NCBI RefSeq assembly: GCF_023035815.1
Contig: NZ_CP073164.1
Coordinates: forward strand, 1 to 64,000
Direction of reading: 5' to 3'
DNA: 64,000 nt
Source: Borrelia parkeri
Lineage (GTDB): Bacteria; Spirochaetota; Spirochaetia; Borreliales; Borreliaceae
Position numbers and translations under genes: made by a program. Below the pieces are notes generated by a model. The model saw only the letters and a program-made list of their open reading frames with translations. It had not been told where the DNA came from and did no database searches. Shown piece after piece: positions 9,720 through 18,348 of this stretch (the stretch's first letter is position 1; each line of letters starts with the position of its first letter).

Positions 9720-9814
9720 TAATTTAAAATTAGTAATTTATATTAAATATTATACTTTTATAATTAAGTAAAGACAAATCGAAAAATTTTTGCCTTAACA
9801 TAAAGCATATCATA

Positions 9815-9842
9815 CTGATAGTAACAATATATATGCTATAAT
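9815..9842 (+). promoter_or_regulatory. Promoter of the 9913 gene
   Basis: CTGATA, 16 bases, TATAAT, about 70 bases before the TTG start. Confidence 0.5.
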
Positions 9843-9912
9843 ATTATTTAATAATAATAAATAAATAATCATAATTAAAATATATAAAAATTTTAAAAAT
9901 AAGGACAATGTT

Positions 9913-10701
9913 TTGAAAAATAAAATTTTTATAATGTCTTTTATAACAATTTTTACTCTAACTACCTGTAATTCAGATCTCGAGTTATTTCCAAAAACAG
10001 GAATAGTAGGTTTACGCAGATTTCTTGCTAGCTTAGAACCAGAATCAATAAAAAAAGCCAAAAATGATTTAATAAATACACTAAGCACAAAAGCTTACAA
10101 TATTAAACCCATATTAGATTTACACAACAATGATACTTGGATCGAAGATAGTACTCAATTTGGACTTAAAGGAAATGGTAAGGCATTTGATAAGATTGAC
10201 AATAAAATGAATAATCAAAAAGCAAGTGATACTATAAACAAGCCCATTAGAAGGAAATTTTATTTATCTTTGGAATATGATGAAATACTAATCAGAGATT
10301 TCGGAGCAGTTCTTAACCAAATAGCAGCAACTACGACTCATAAAAATAATGCTATGCTTACAACAATCATAAATGCGACAATAACATACTCTTCCAATTA
10401 TTTTGAAATTGCATTCACACTACTCATTAATAAAGAAAAGCAACTTCAATCTTTAAATTTTAATGCTCTACAATTTCTTAAAGAAGAATTTGACAAACTT
10501 GAAAGGATAAAACAGAATTGGAAACAAACCGTCAAAAATATTACAAATGATTACATTAAAAATAAAAATAACATTAAAACTGACAAAACTAAAATAGTAA
10601 CCCACATAATTCGTAACTATAAATTGAACTTTACAACCGCATTTAATAAAATTGATACAATAAATAATAATATTGCAAAAATCTTAGGCGAACTTAAATA
10701 A
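9913..10701 (+). CDS. PFam54-like lipoprotein (array member 2)
   Basis: 262 residues, TTG start after AAGGAC. The signal peptide is nearly identical to that of the 8886 gene (lipobox LTTC, Cys 19), whereas the mature protein has diverged. Motifs: DLHNNDTWIEDSTQFGLKG, then RRKFYLSLEYDEILIRDFG, YSSNYFEIAFTLL, and EEFDKLERIKQNW. The hydrophobic pattern predicts a helical bundle anchored by lipid. It is a separate transcription unit with its own promoter. Confidence 0.75.
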   Translation: MKNKIFIMSFITIFTLTTCNSDLELFPKTGIVGLRRFLASLEPESIKKAKNDLINTLSTKAYNIKPILDLHNNDTWIEDSTQFGLKGNGKAFDKIDNKMNNQKASDTINKPIRRKFYLSLEYDEILIRDFGAVLNQIAATTTHKNNAMLTTIINATITYSSNYFEIAFTLLINKEKQLQSLNFNALQFLKEEFDKLERIKQNWKQTVKNITNDYIKNKNNIKTDKTKIVTHIIRNYKLNFTTAFNKIDTINNNIAKILGELK

Positions 10702-10782
10702 AATCAATAAAACTAACACTTAAAAAGTTTATAAAAAAAATCACATGCTCTAAATAACAACTTAATTTTCTAACTTTTCCTA

Positions 10783-10810
10783 TTGATATTAAAAATCAAA
10801 TCAATATAAT
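10783..10810 (+). promoter_or_regulatory. Promoter of the 10865 gene
   Basis: TTGATA, 16 bases, TATAAT; same block as the other array promoters. Confidence 0.7.
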
Positions 10811-10864
10811 CAATAATTGATATTAACAAAAAATTAATTTGATTTTAAAAGCAAGGAGAATACT

Positions 10865-11626
10865 TTGAAAAATTATTTTTTCACCCCATTAATTTTCATA
10901 ACTTTTATTTTAATCGCTTGCGATTCAAGTTATAATTCAGATCCCAAATCAGTTATTAATGATAAAAAGATTAAGATTTTAATAGACAATTTAACAAACA
11001 AAAATGACAATATTAAGCATATATTCAACATAATAAATATACACAAAGATAATAAATGGGTAGAGGACAGTGATCAATTTAACATGCAAGGAAAGAACCA
11101 ATTATTTGATGTTACTACCACTGATGATAACATAAAATATAAGAATAACAAACTTGCCAGAAGAGAAGTTTACTTAGCTTTTGAGTATCACACAAACTCC
11201 ATTAAAGAATTTGGGAAAATTGCTAACAAATTAGCCGAAGGTGCTATTAAAGCCAGTAATACAGAAATTCAATACCTAAAACAGGTCATAAATCAAGTAA
11301 GACAATATGCTAGAAATTATTTTTTAGTTACATTTACACTACTAATGAATAAACAAAATAAGCTTAACTCTTTAAGTCTTTCTACATTAAAAAAACTTAC
11401 AAACAAATTCAAGATACTTGAAAATACAAAACAAGAGATTAAAAATGCTATGAACAAAATCAAAGATGACTTCAATAATGATCATAATAAAATTAAAACT
11501 GGTGACATCGCTAACCTAATAAAATACCTAACCATCGATAATAAGTATCATGAACAATTTCAAAAGGCAGCTATTAAAATCAACTATATATGTGAAGACA
11601 TCAAATCAATCTTAGATAAAAGATAA
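10865..11626 (+). CDS. PFam54-like lipoprotein (array member 3)
   Basis: 253 residues from a TTG start (AAGGAG seven bases upstream); lipobox LIAC, Cys 19. It is one of the shortest full-length members, with little linker before the core. Motifs: IHKDNKWVEDSDQFNMQG, RREVYLAFEYHTNSIKEFG, a YARNYFLVTFTLL helix, QNKLNSLSLSTLKKL, KFKILENTK, and a final helix ICEDIKSIL. Promoter and start arrangement match its neighbours. Function is inferred only from the family. Confidence 0.75.
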   Translation: MKNYFFTPLIFITFILIACDSSYNSDPKSVINDKKIKILIDNLTNKNDNIKHIFNIINIHKDNKWVEDSDQFNMQGKNQLFDVTTTDDNIKYKNNKLARREVYLAFEYHTNSIKEFGKIANKLAEGAIKASNTEIQYLKQVINQVRQYARNYFLVTFTLLMNKQNKLNSLSLSTLKKLTNKFKILENTKQEIKNAMNKIKDDFNNDHNKIKTGDIANLIKYLTIDNKYHEQFQKAAIKINYICEDIKSILDKR

Positions 11627-11987
11627 ACATTATTTAAACATAATTACATTACAAATAATAAAGAAACAAAAACATTTATTGATTCTTCCTACATGGTAAT
11701 AAGATTAACATTTATAATTTATAGGTCAATCTGCATTATGTAGGACCTGGACACAGAACACAATTGGGCTTTTTATATGTTGATTATTTTATTTGTACAA
11801 TTTAAAATTAAGCTATGGATCATTTTTTTATATCCCTTTAAACAAAATTTAATATCAAAATCCAACTATAATAATTACTTACATACAAAACAATTATATA
11901 TAATTTTATCTTTAAAAAAAAGAATACAGGTTTTTGATTAATTAATATTATCATAATAAAACTTTATTATTTTTAACTATTGCTATC
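11627..11987. other. Gap between array members
   Basis: No gene is seen. CCTACAT (11688) and ATGTAGG (11738) could pair into a long-loop hairpin. The rest is A/T-rich spacer leading to the next promoter. Confidence 0.3.
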
Positions 11988-12016
11988 TTGATATTTAAAT
12001 TAAATCCATATACAAT
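11988..12016 (+). promoter_or_regulatory. Promoter of the 12099 gene
   Basis: TTGATA, 17 bases, TACAAT, followed about 80 bases later by the GTG start. Confidence 0.7.
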
Positions 12017-12098
12017 ACTAGTTAATAACAATTATTAACTAACACTTTTATAAAAATGGTTAATAAATTTGTTTAATCTTAACAACAAGGAGAATATT

Positions 12099-12911
12099 GT
12101 GAAACATAAGGTTTTTATTATATTTATTTTAGCAAGCTTGGTTTTATTCATTGCTTGTGACAACAATCCAAATAAAACTGATCAGGCAAAAAAGCCGACA
12201 GAGGAAGAAACAAAAAACAAAGAAGAGGCTCAAAAACAACAAATAGTAGAAGATATACAAAAATTACTACCAATGGCAACGCAAATACTAACAACACATA
12301 ATGATAATAATTGGGACGAAAATTCACAAGGATATGACCTCACTGCTGCCAATCAACTATTTGCTGTAATTCAACATACTCCCCAAGGTCAAGCAGGTGC
12401 TATACTATATAACGGTAATGATGCTGATAGTAAAATAGCCAGAAAAGAAATGTACCTAGCATTTGAATATAATAAAGACTACATTAAAGCTTTTGGTACA
12501 CTTGCTAACAAAATGGCAGCAACTGCTACAGCAACTCCTGCTATAAAGACTATCCTAGAGGAAATCGTAAATGGTATGAGAGAGTATGCTGACGCTTATT
12601 ACTTAAAAGTATTCTATACACTAAATAACAAAAAAGATGAACTTAAAAACTTATCTCTTGAAAAGCTACAAACACTGTCAAATAAAATTAATGCAATTCA
12701 AGAAGCAAAAAAAAATATTATAAATGCAGTAAATAAAATCAAAGCAGATTACGATACAGACAAAGAAGTTGGTACCGCTACACATAAACTTAAAACTACT
12801 GCTACCGCTACTGAAATACAAAATTACCTAGTAAGCAAACAAGGTACCTTTGTAAATGACATTAACACAATTAAAAACACAGCTGCTGAGATCCTTACTA
12901 TCTTATCTTAA
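12099..12911 (+). CDS. PFam54-like lipoprotein (array member 4)
   Basis: 270 residues from GTG (AAGGAG seven bases upstream); an in-frame start 30 bases earlier has no ribosome site. Lipobox FIAC, Cys 20. A Lys/Glu/Gln-rich linker leads to the core. The usual QFGM is replaced by GYDLTAANQLF; then RKEMYLAFEYNKDYIKAFG, YADAYYLKVFYTL, KKDELKNLSLEKLQTL, and a C-terminal helix. It is unusually rich in Ala and Thr (ATATATPA and similar) for this A/T-rich, Lys/Asn-biased array. Confidence 0.75.
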   Translation: MKHKVFIIFILASLVLFIACDNNPNKTDQAKKPTEEETKNKEEAQKQQIVEDIQKLLPMATQILTTHNDNNWDENSQGYDLTAANQLFAVIQHTPQGQAGAILYNGNDADSKIARKEMYLAFEYNKDYIKAFGTLANKMAATATATPAIKTILEEIVNGMREYADAYYLKVFYTLNNKKDELKNLSLEKLQTLSNKINAIQEAKKNIINAVNKIKADYDTDKEVGTATHKLKTTATATEIQNYLVSKQGTFVNDINTIKNTAAEILTILS

Positions 12912-12973
12912 TTAATTAATGTGATATAAAAAATGTGATATAAAACATATAAATATCATTATAAAATTTATTG

Positions 12974-13001
12974 TAAGAGAAGAATAAATGTTCTTCTCTT
13001 A
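12974..13001. terminator. Hairpin terminator after the 12099 gene
   Basis: A perfect 11-bp inverted repeat, TAAGAGAAGAA / TTCTTCTCTTA with a six-base loop, about 60 bases past the stop. Confidence 0.6.
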
Positions 13002-13075
13002 TTCGTGTGTAAATGAAATAATATTGTATCCTAATAGAAATTATTATTTTGTGCACTTATTATCTCAATATTTAC

Positions 13076-13104
13076 TTGATATTTAAATTAAATCCACATA
13101 TAAT
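13076..13104 (+). promoter_or_regulatory. Promoter of the truncated 13196 gene
   Basis: TTGATA, 17 bases, TATAAT: a perfect -10 box in the array's standard promoter block. Confidence 0.75.
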
Positions 13105-13195
13105 ACAAGTTAATAATTTGTTATTCAATTATGCTTATTATAAATAGCATTCATAAGTTAGTTTAATCTTAAAAACTAAAAATAAGGGGAATATT

Positions 13196-13486
13196 TTGAA
13201 ATATATCATTTCTGTCACACTCATTTTAATCAGCCTAATTTCTTGTAAATCAAGCATAAGCAAGGCAGAAATAGACAAAAAGGCACGTCAAATTAGAGAA
13301 GCAATAAAAAAAGAAGCAGAAAAAAAAAGAAAGGCACAAGAAACAATAAACAAAGCATTAACAACAATGCCAGAAAACGAAGAAATAAAAAAAGCAAAAG
13401 ACGCAAGAAAAAAACAACTACTAAATCAAATACTTCAATTCAATAATACAGACATGCGATTTTATTATAAAGATTCGGTACCTTGA
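13196..13486 (+). pseudogene. Truncated PFam54-like lipoprotein (array member 5)
   Basis: Only 96 codons. A TTG start after AAGGGG, a good lipoprotein signal peptide (MKYIISV..., lipobox LISC, Cys 17, like the 13595 gene) and a Lys/Glu/Ala coiled-coil stalk, then a few residues of the next helix and a stop. The whole bundle core (QFGM, FYLxLEY and later helices) is missing. The stop codon TGA lies inside the -35 box TTGATA of the next gene, so a deletion has fused the truncated frame directly to the downstream promoter. It could still give a short secreted coiled-coil lipopeptide. Confidence 0.7.
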
Positions 13487-13511
13487 TATCCAAATTCAAT
13501 AAACATATAAT
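13483..13511 (+). promoter_or_regulatory. Promoter of the 13595 gene, overlapping the previous stop codon
   Basis: TTGATA, 17 bases, TATAAT. The TGA at 13484-13486 is both part of the -35 box and the stop of the truncated gene. Confidence 0.75.
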
Positions 13512-13594
13512 ATTAACTGATGGTTATTAATTAACTAATTTATAAAGTAAAATGAGCTGTTAATTAGCTTGCTTTTAAGAATAAGGAGAATATT

Positions 13595-14647
13595 TTGAAA
13601 TACATCATTTCTGTTGTTATTTTTATCCTTACCTTAATAACTCTTAACTGTAAAATGGATCCTGGTAAGACTGCAAAATTAGAAAAAGTACTACAAGAAG
13701 CAGAAGATGCAAAACAAATAGCATTAGAAGTGCAAACAATAAGAGCAGATGTAGAAGTAGAAGCAAAAATAAAAGCAATAGAAGTAGAAGCAGAAATGGA
13801 AGTACAAAAAATCACAGAATCTGAAGCAACAGTAGCAGAATCAATAAAGGACACAAAACAAAAAATCGCAACATCAGCAAAAGCAGAAAGCGAAATTGCA
13901 AAACAAGAATTGCAACAAGCACAAAATGCAAAACTAGAAGCAAAACAACAAACAATAAGAATAACAGAAGAAATGAATCAACAACAAAAACAGTTCATAA
14001 TTGCTAAATTAAAACTTAAAATTGAGAATATCGAAACAGTATTAAATATACACACAGATCCCAATTGGCCCGAACCTATTGATCAATTTGGCATGTCACA
14101 TTCATCACAAACATGGAAGGACCTGAAAAGATTTAGATCAACGGACAGAAGAAAATATGATCCACACAAAACATACTTCTTAAATAAAGAGAGATCTGCT
14201 AACGACAGAAGAAACTTTTACTTAGTTTTTAAATACAATAAAACCAAAATCCAAAAATACGGTGAAATTTTTCATAAATTAATGCTGGCTCATCTATATT
14301 ATGAAACCACAGAGATCGCCGATTCAATAATTAATTATGCTATGGCTTACTTTCAAACCGCATTAATGACACTGCGTAAAAAACAAGATAATCTTAATTT
14401 TTTAAGTCTTGAAAATTTAATCAATCTTCAAGAAAAATTCGATGAACTTGAACAAAAAAGTAATATTTTTGAAAATCACCTTACAACACTATATGATGAC
14501 TACCACAATAATCAGTATAATATTAAAGACGGTCATTACACAAACATAATAAATTACATAAATAATCAAAACTACATACAAAAACTTCAAGAATTAATTG
14601 AAATCATAACAAATATAACTTTACAGATCACACATATACTTCAATAA
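13595..14647 (+). CDS. PFam54-like lipoprotein with long coiled-coil stalk (array member 6)
   Basis: 350 residues from TTG (AAGGAG upstream); lipobox TLNC, Cys 19. Residues about 24-135 are a nearly pure Glu/Lys/Ala/Gln coiled coil (VEVEAKIKAIEVEAEMEV and similar), longer than the whole linker in the first members. The core follows: IDQFGM at about residue 166, RRNFYLVFKYNKTKIQKYG, MAYFQTALMTL, KQDNLNFLSLENLINL, KFDELEQKS, and a C-terminal helix. The stalk would hold the bundle well away from the membrane. About 20 extra residues separate QFGM from the FYLVF motif. Confidence 0.75.
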   Translation: MKYIISVVIFILTLITLNCKMDPGKTAKLEKVLQEAEDAKQIALEVQTIRADVEVEAKIKAIEVEAEMEVQKITESEATVAESIKDTKQKIATSAKAESEIAKQELQQAQNAKLEAKQQTIRITEEMNQQQKQFIIAKLKLKIENIETVLNIHTDPNWPEPIDQFGMSHSSQTWKDLKRFRSTDRRKYDPHKTYFLNKERSANDRRNFYLVFKYNKTKIQKYGEIFHKLMLAHLYYETTEIADSIINYAMAYFQTALMTLRKKQDNLNFLSLENLINLQEKFDELEQKSNIFENHLTTLYDDYHNNQYNIKDGHYTNIINYINNQNYIQKLQELIEIITNITLQITHILQ

Positions 14648-14788
14648 TATAAAAGCTTTTATTTAATATCACTCATTAACTTAACATCTACTTCAATATC
14701 CATATAGCACCTACATTCAAAACTTATTAAAAGTCAATATCAAAACAACTATTAATATTGCTATATTAGCAACCTTAATCTAGCAATA

Positions 14789-14817
14789 TTGATATTAAAA
14801 TCCAATAAATGTATAAT
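14789..14817 (+). promoter_or_regulatory. Promoter of the 14886 gene
   Basis: TTGATA, 17 bases, TATAAT. Confidence 0.7.
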
Positions 14818-14885
14818 ACCCTTTAAACAAACATTATAAAATAATAGCTGTTAATTGGTTTATTTTTAAAAAAGAGGAGAATATT

Positions 14886-15962
14886 TTGAAGCACAAATTG
14901 CCTGTTATACTTATTTCAATGACTATTATTACCTGCAAAGCAGATCTTGGCAAGACTGAAAAATTAGAAAGAGCACTAAAAGAACAAGAAATAAAAATAG
15001 TAAAAGAAACAAAAAAAACAAAAACAAAAGCAATAATAGCAGAAGCTAAATTAAAAACAGCAAAAGAAGCAACTGAAAAAGCATTAAAAACAGTGATATT
15101 ATCAGCAACAGCAATAAAAGAAGCACAAAAAACATCAGAAAAGTCAAACAGGGAAAAAGAAGATGCAAAAAATGAAAAAGCACAAATAGAGAGAGAAAAA
15201 CTAGAAATAGAAAACAAGGCAAAACAATTAGAAGTACAATTGAAAGAAAAATGGAATCAACAACAAACACAGTTTGAAATTGATGAAGCCAAACTTGAAC
15301 TAAAACGCAAAACTAAAGATATCGAAAGACTACTAATTATATACAACAATGATTATAGGATTGAACCGTCTGATCAATTTGGAATGCATGATAGTAATTC
15401 CAATAATAAAACATTTGATGTACTGCATCAAGGCCTAAAACCATATCATCATGCCGATAATAAAAAGGTTAGAGAGAAAATTTACTTGGTTTTTGAGTAC
15501 AAAAATATTTACATTCAATCTCTTGGAGAAATTCTTAACAAAATTGCAAAGGATTCTTACCTGCCACCTGATCAGGCAAAACAAAAAACTCTTGAGCAAG
15601 AGCAGGCTAACGCCTTACTAAAAGAAATCATAGAAAATATTCATGAATATTTTGCTCACTACTTTGAGGGTACATTCAAAATACTTAGTGATAAACAAAA
15701 TAGAATTGATGCGTTAAATCTTAGTGATTTAAGAACGCTTTTAAACAAACTTGATGAACTTCAAAAAATAAAGGATACCTGCAAAATGTACTCAGAAACG
15801 ATTTACAATGATTTTAATAATGATAAAGGTAGAATTAGAACTGGGGGTGTTAAAGAATTAGGAGAATATATCACTAATCATGAATACAGAAAAATTTTTA
15901 AAGAGGCAATTGAACAAATCAAAACATTAGGCACTCAAATTAGCAACATCATATTAAAATAA
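14886..15962 (+). CDS. PFam54-like lipoprotein with long coiled-coil stalk (array member 7)
   Basis: 358 residues from TTG (GAGGAG upstream); lipobox IITC, Cys 17. Residues about 20-150 form the longest coiled-coil stalk in the array (Lys/Glu/Ala/Thr). The core has PSDQFGMHD, REKIYLVFEYKNIYIQSLG, YFAHYFEGTFKIL, QNRIDALNLSDLRTL, KLDELQKIKDTCKMY and ETIYNDFNNDK. The last two are shared almost word for word with the 16100 gene, so the C-terminal halves of these neighbours are close relatives while the stalks differ in length. Confidence 0.75.
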   Translation: MKHKLPVILISMTIITCKADLGKTEKLERALKEQEIKIVKETKKTKTKAIIAEAKLKTAKEATEKALKTVILSATAIKEAQKTSEKSNREKEDAKNEKAQIEREKLEIENKAKQLEVQLKEKWNQQQTQFEIDEAKLELKRKTKDIERLLIIYNNDYRIEPSDQFGMHDSNSNNKTFDVLHQGLKPYHHADNKKVREKIYLVFEYKNIYIQSLGEILNKIAKDSYLPPDQAKQKTLEQEQANALLKEIIENIHEYFAHYFEGTFKILSDKQNRIDALNLSDLRTLLNKLDELQKIKDTCKMYSETIYNDFNNDKGRIRTGGVKELGEYITNHEYRKIFKEAIEQIKTLGTQISNIILK

Positions 15963-16004
15963 TTAATATCAAATAAATATTTTGATAGCTATTCTTAAAC
16001 AAAC

Positions 16005-16033
16005 TTGATATCAAAGCTCTATAAATATATAAT
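16005..16033 (+). promoter_or_regulatory. Promoter of the 16100 gene
   Basis: TTGATA, 17 bases, TATAAT. Confidence 0.7.
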
Positions 16034-16099
16034 ATTATTTAATAAATATTATCAAATAATAATGGTTAATTGGCTTATTTTAAAATCAAGGGAAATATT

Positions 16100-16975
16100 T
16101 TGAAGCACAAACTAACTGTAACGCTTATTATAATCACTTTACTTATCACTACCACCTGCAAATCGGATTTTGGAAAGAATTCAGAATTAGAAAAAGCACT
16201 AAAGAAAGCAAAAGACGCAAAGCAAGCAGCCTTAAAAATCTTAAAAGCGCAAACAACAAGAACAGATGATGAACTCAAAAGACAAAAAAAATTTATAATC
16301 GCCATATTAAAAAGCAAAACTACAAGGGCCAAATATACATTAAAGATACACAAAAATGATATTTGGACAGAGAATAACGATCTATACGGAATAAATGAGC
16401 AAGGCCAAACATTTTATGTAGCTAAGAATAGCGATAATGGTGAAATTTATTCAAGTGATCGCAATAAGGCTGCTAGAAAGCTAATTTATTTAGCCTTTGA
16501 GCACCGCCTACCAGCCATTATAAATTTTGGAAAAATTCTAAATAAATTAGCAGAGAATGCTGATACTAACATTAATCATGCACCAAATGAATATGACATC
16601 AAAACAGAATACAATATTTTAATAGAAAACATCCTAGCAGAAGCAAAAAAATATGCACATAATTACTTTGAAGTTGCATTAATACCACTGTATGAAAAGC
16701 AAGATAAACTGAATTCTCTAAGTCTAGAGACCCTAAGCGACCTTAAAGACAAATTTGATGAACTTCAAAAGATAAGAGATACTTGCAAAATGTACGCAGA
16801 AACAATTTACAATGATTTTAAAAATGACAAAGATAAAATTAAAACTAGTGGTGCTGATTTAAGAAACTACATAAATAAAAACAATTATAAGCATAAATTC
16901 AAAGAATTGATAAAAAAAACAGAAGAACCAGCCTATCAAATTAGCCAAATCTTAAAAAAGATAAACACACATTGA
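16100..16975 (+). CDS. PFam54-like lipoprotein with short stalk (array member 8)
   Basis: 291 residues from TTG, preceded by AAGGGA; ten extra in-frame codons upstream have no ribosome site. Lipobox TTTC, Cys 20. The signal peptide and first mature residues resemble the 14886 gene, but the coiled coil is only about 50 residues. Core: WTENNDLYGINEQ, RKLIYLAFEHRLPAIINFG, YAHNYFEVALIPL, QDKLNSLSLETLSDL, KFDELQKIRDTCKMY. Its helical-bundle fold and lipid anchor are inferred; no partner is known. Confidence 0.75.
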   Translation: MKHKLTVTLIIITLLITTTCKSDFGKNSELEKALKKAKDAKQAALKILKAQTTRTDDELKRQKKFIIAILKSKTTRAKYTLKIHKNDIWTENNDLYGINEQGQTFYVAKNSDNGEIYSSDRNKAARKLIYLAFEHRLPAIINFGKILNKLAENADTNINHAPNEYDIKTEYNILIENILAEAKKYAHNYFEVALIPLYEKQDKLNSLSLETLSDLKDKFDELQKIRDTCKMYAETIYNDFKNDKDKIKTSGADLRNYINKNNYKHKFKELIKKTEEPAYQISQILKKINTH

Positions 16976-17034
16976 CTTGAACATTTATTTACAAGTAACT
17001 TCACAAAAAAAAATAAAAAATCTTCCTTTACTTA

Positions 17035-17064
17035 TTGATATTTAAACCAAAATAAATATATAAT
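17035..17064 (+). promoter_or_regulatory. Promoter of the 17194 gene
   Basis: TTGATA, 18 bases, TATAAT. Confidence 0.65.
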
Positions 17065-17193
17065 AATTATTAATTAATAATTATTATCCATTTATAATAC
17101 TAAGTTATACAATCAATTTTAACTAAATTACTAATTAGTATTAATTAACTTTAGTATTAATTAACTTTTAATTTTAAAAATAAGGAGAGTATT

Positions 17194-17988
17194 GTGAAAC
17201 ACATATTTTATATACCATTTATTTTATCATTATTATTTCTAATCTTTCTAACTTCTTGCAACCCAAATTCTGGAGAGACTAGTAAAGACACTGAAATGTA
17301 TAAAGCAAAACTGACAGAATTGAAAGATCAGATAAGAAACAATGCAATTTATGAATTAAATACAAGGGTTAGTAATGCTCAAATAGCACTAAGCATCCAT
17401 GCAAATCAAAATTGGAATGAAGAAGGTTCTGAACAATTTCAAATGCATGATAGCGTTTCCCAAAACAAAGCATTTGATATACTGAAAAAAGATAACAAAC
17501 CATACAGTCATACTGACAACAAGAATGCAAGAAGAAATTTTTACCTGGCCTTAGAGTATCACGAATCTTCCATTGTATCCTTTGGCAAGATTCTAAATAC
17601 ACTAGCACAAGGTGCGGTTGCTAGCCCGCAAAACAAACAATATTTATTGCTGAAAGAGATCATAGAAGCAACAAGTAAGCTTGCCACAAATTACTTTGAA
17701 GTTGCATTAACAACACTAAAAAACAAAAAAGATAAACTTACAAGTTTAAGTCTAGAGGCGCTAGAAGAACTTCAAAGTAAATTTAGAAGACTTGAAGAGA
17801 AAAGACAATTAATCAGAACACGAGCAGATGAAATACAAAATAAATTCAAAGATGCTAATACTACAATAGGTACACAAGATAATTTAATAAAGTACATAGA
17901 AGACGAACATCAAGAAGTCTTTACACAAACATTTGCAACAATAGAAACATTAGCTAATGAGATTAAAGAAATTTTAGATACAATATAA
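17194..17988 (+). CDS. PFam54-like lipoprotein (array member 9), 3' end shared with the triplicate
   Basis: 264 residues from GTG (AAGGAG upstream); lipobox LTSC, Cys 22. Core: IHANQNWNEEGSEQFQMHD, RRNFYLALEYHESSIVSFG, ATNYFEVALTTL, KKDKLTSLSLEALEEL, and a KFRRLEEKR segment. The last 18 residues (TFATIETLANEIKEILDT region) and the downstream sequence including the terminator are practically the same as in the three genes that follow, while the body is different. So the 3' part was copied between neighbours, by duplication or gene conversion. Confidence 0.75.
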   Translation: MKHIFYIPFILSLLFLIFLTSCNPNSGETSKDTEMYKAKLTELKDQIRNNAIYELNTRVSNAQIALSIHANQNWNEEGSEQFQMHDSVSQNKAFDILKKDNKPYSHTDNKNARRNFYLALEYHESSIVSFGKILNTLAQGAVASPQNKQYLLLKEIIEATSKLATNYFEVALTTLKNKKDKLTSLSLEALEELQSKFRRLEEKRQLIRTRADEIQNKFKDANTTIGTQDNLIKYIEDEHQEVFTQTFATIETLANEIKEILDTI

Positions 17989-18024
17989 ACGCTATATGCT
18001 TAAAAAAACTTTAATAACTCTACT

Positions 18025-18056
18025 AGGAGCAAAGAAACACATCTTTGCTCCTTTTT
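18025..18056 (+). terminator. Terminator after the 17194 gene
   Basis: AGGAGCAAAG, eight-base loop, CTTTGCTCCT, then TTTTC. This is the best-paired of four related copies (others near 19262, 20524 and 21775). Confidence 0.8.
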
Positions 18057-18196
18057 CTTGCACACATATTTCATACAAGCATAACCACTAAACACATAAA
18101 ATGATAATATCATCTTTATTATTTTCTATCTCTATTCCTATCTCTATTCATCACTACATCTGCACAAATTATCTTAAGTTATCTCAATTTAAAGCG

Positions 18197-18226
18197 TTGA
18201 TTTAATAATCAATATAAATATATAAT
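18197..18226 (+). promoter_or_regulatory. Promoter of the 18349 gene
   Basis: TTGATT, 18 bases, TATAAT; the same block precedes the next three genes. Confidence 0.6.
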
Positions 18227-18348
18227 GTTATAAATATGTAATATTAATTAATAATAATTGGGATTTTTTTAATGGTATTTTTTAATGGTATTTTTTAAAT
18301 TTATATTAGTATTAATTAGATTTTAATCTTAAAAACAAGGAGAATATT

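Noticed and set aside
14834-15270. Minus-strand frames opposite the coiled-coil stalk of the 14886 gene
   Set aside because: Mirror frames of Lys/Glu/Ala repeats are commonly open; no ribosome site.
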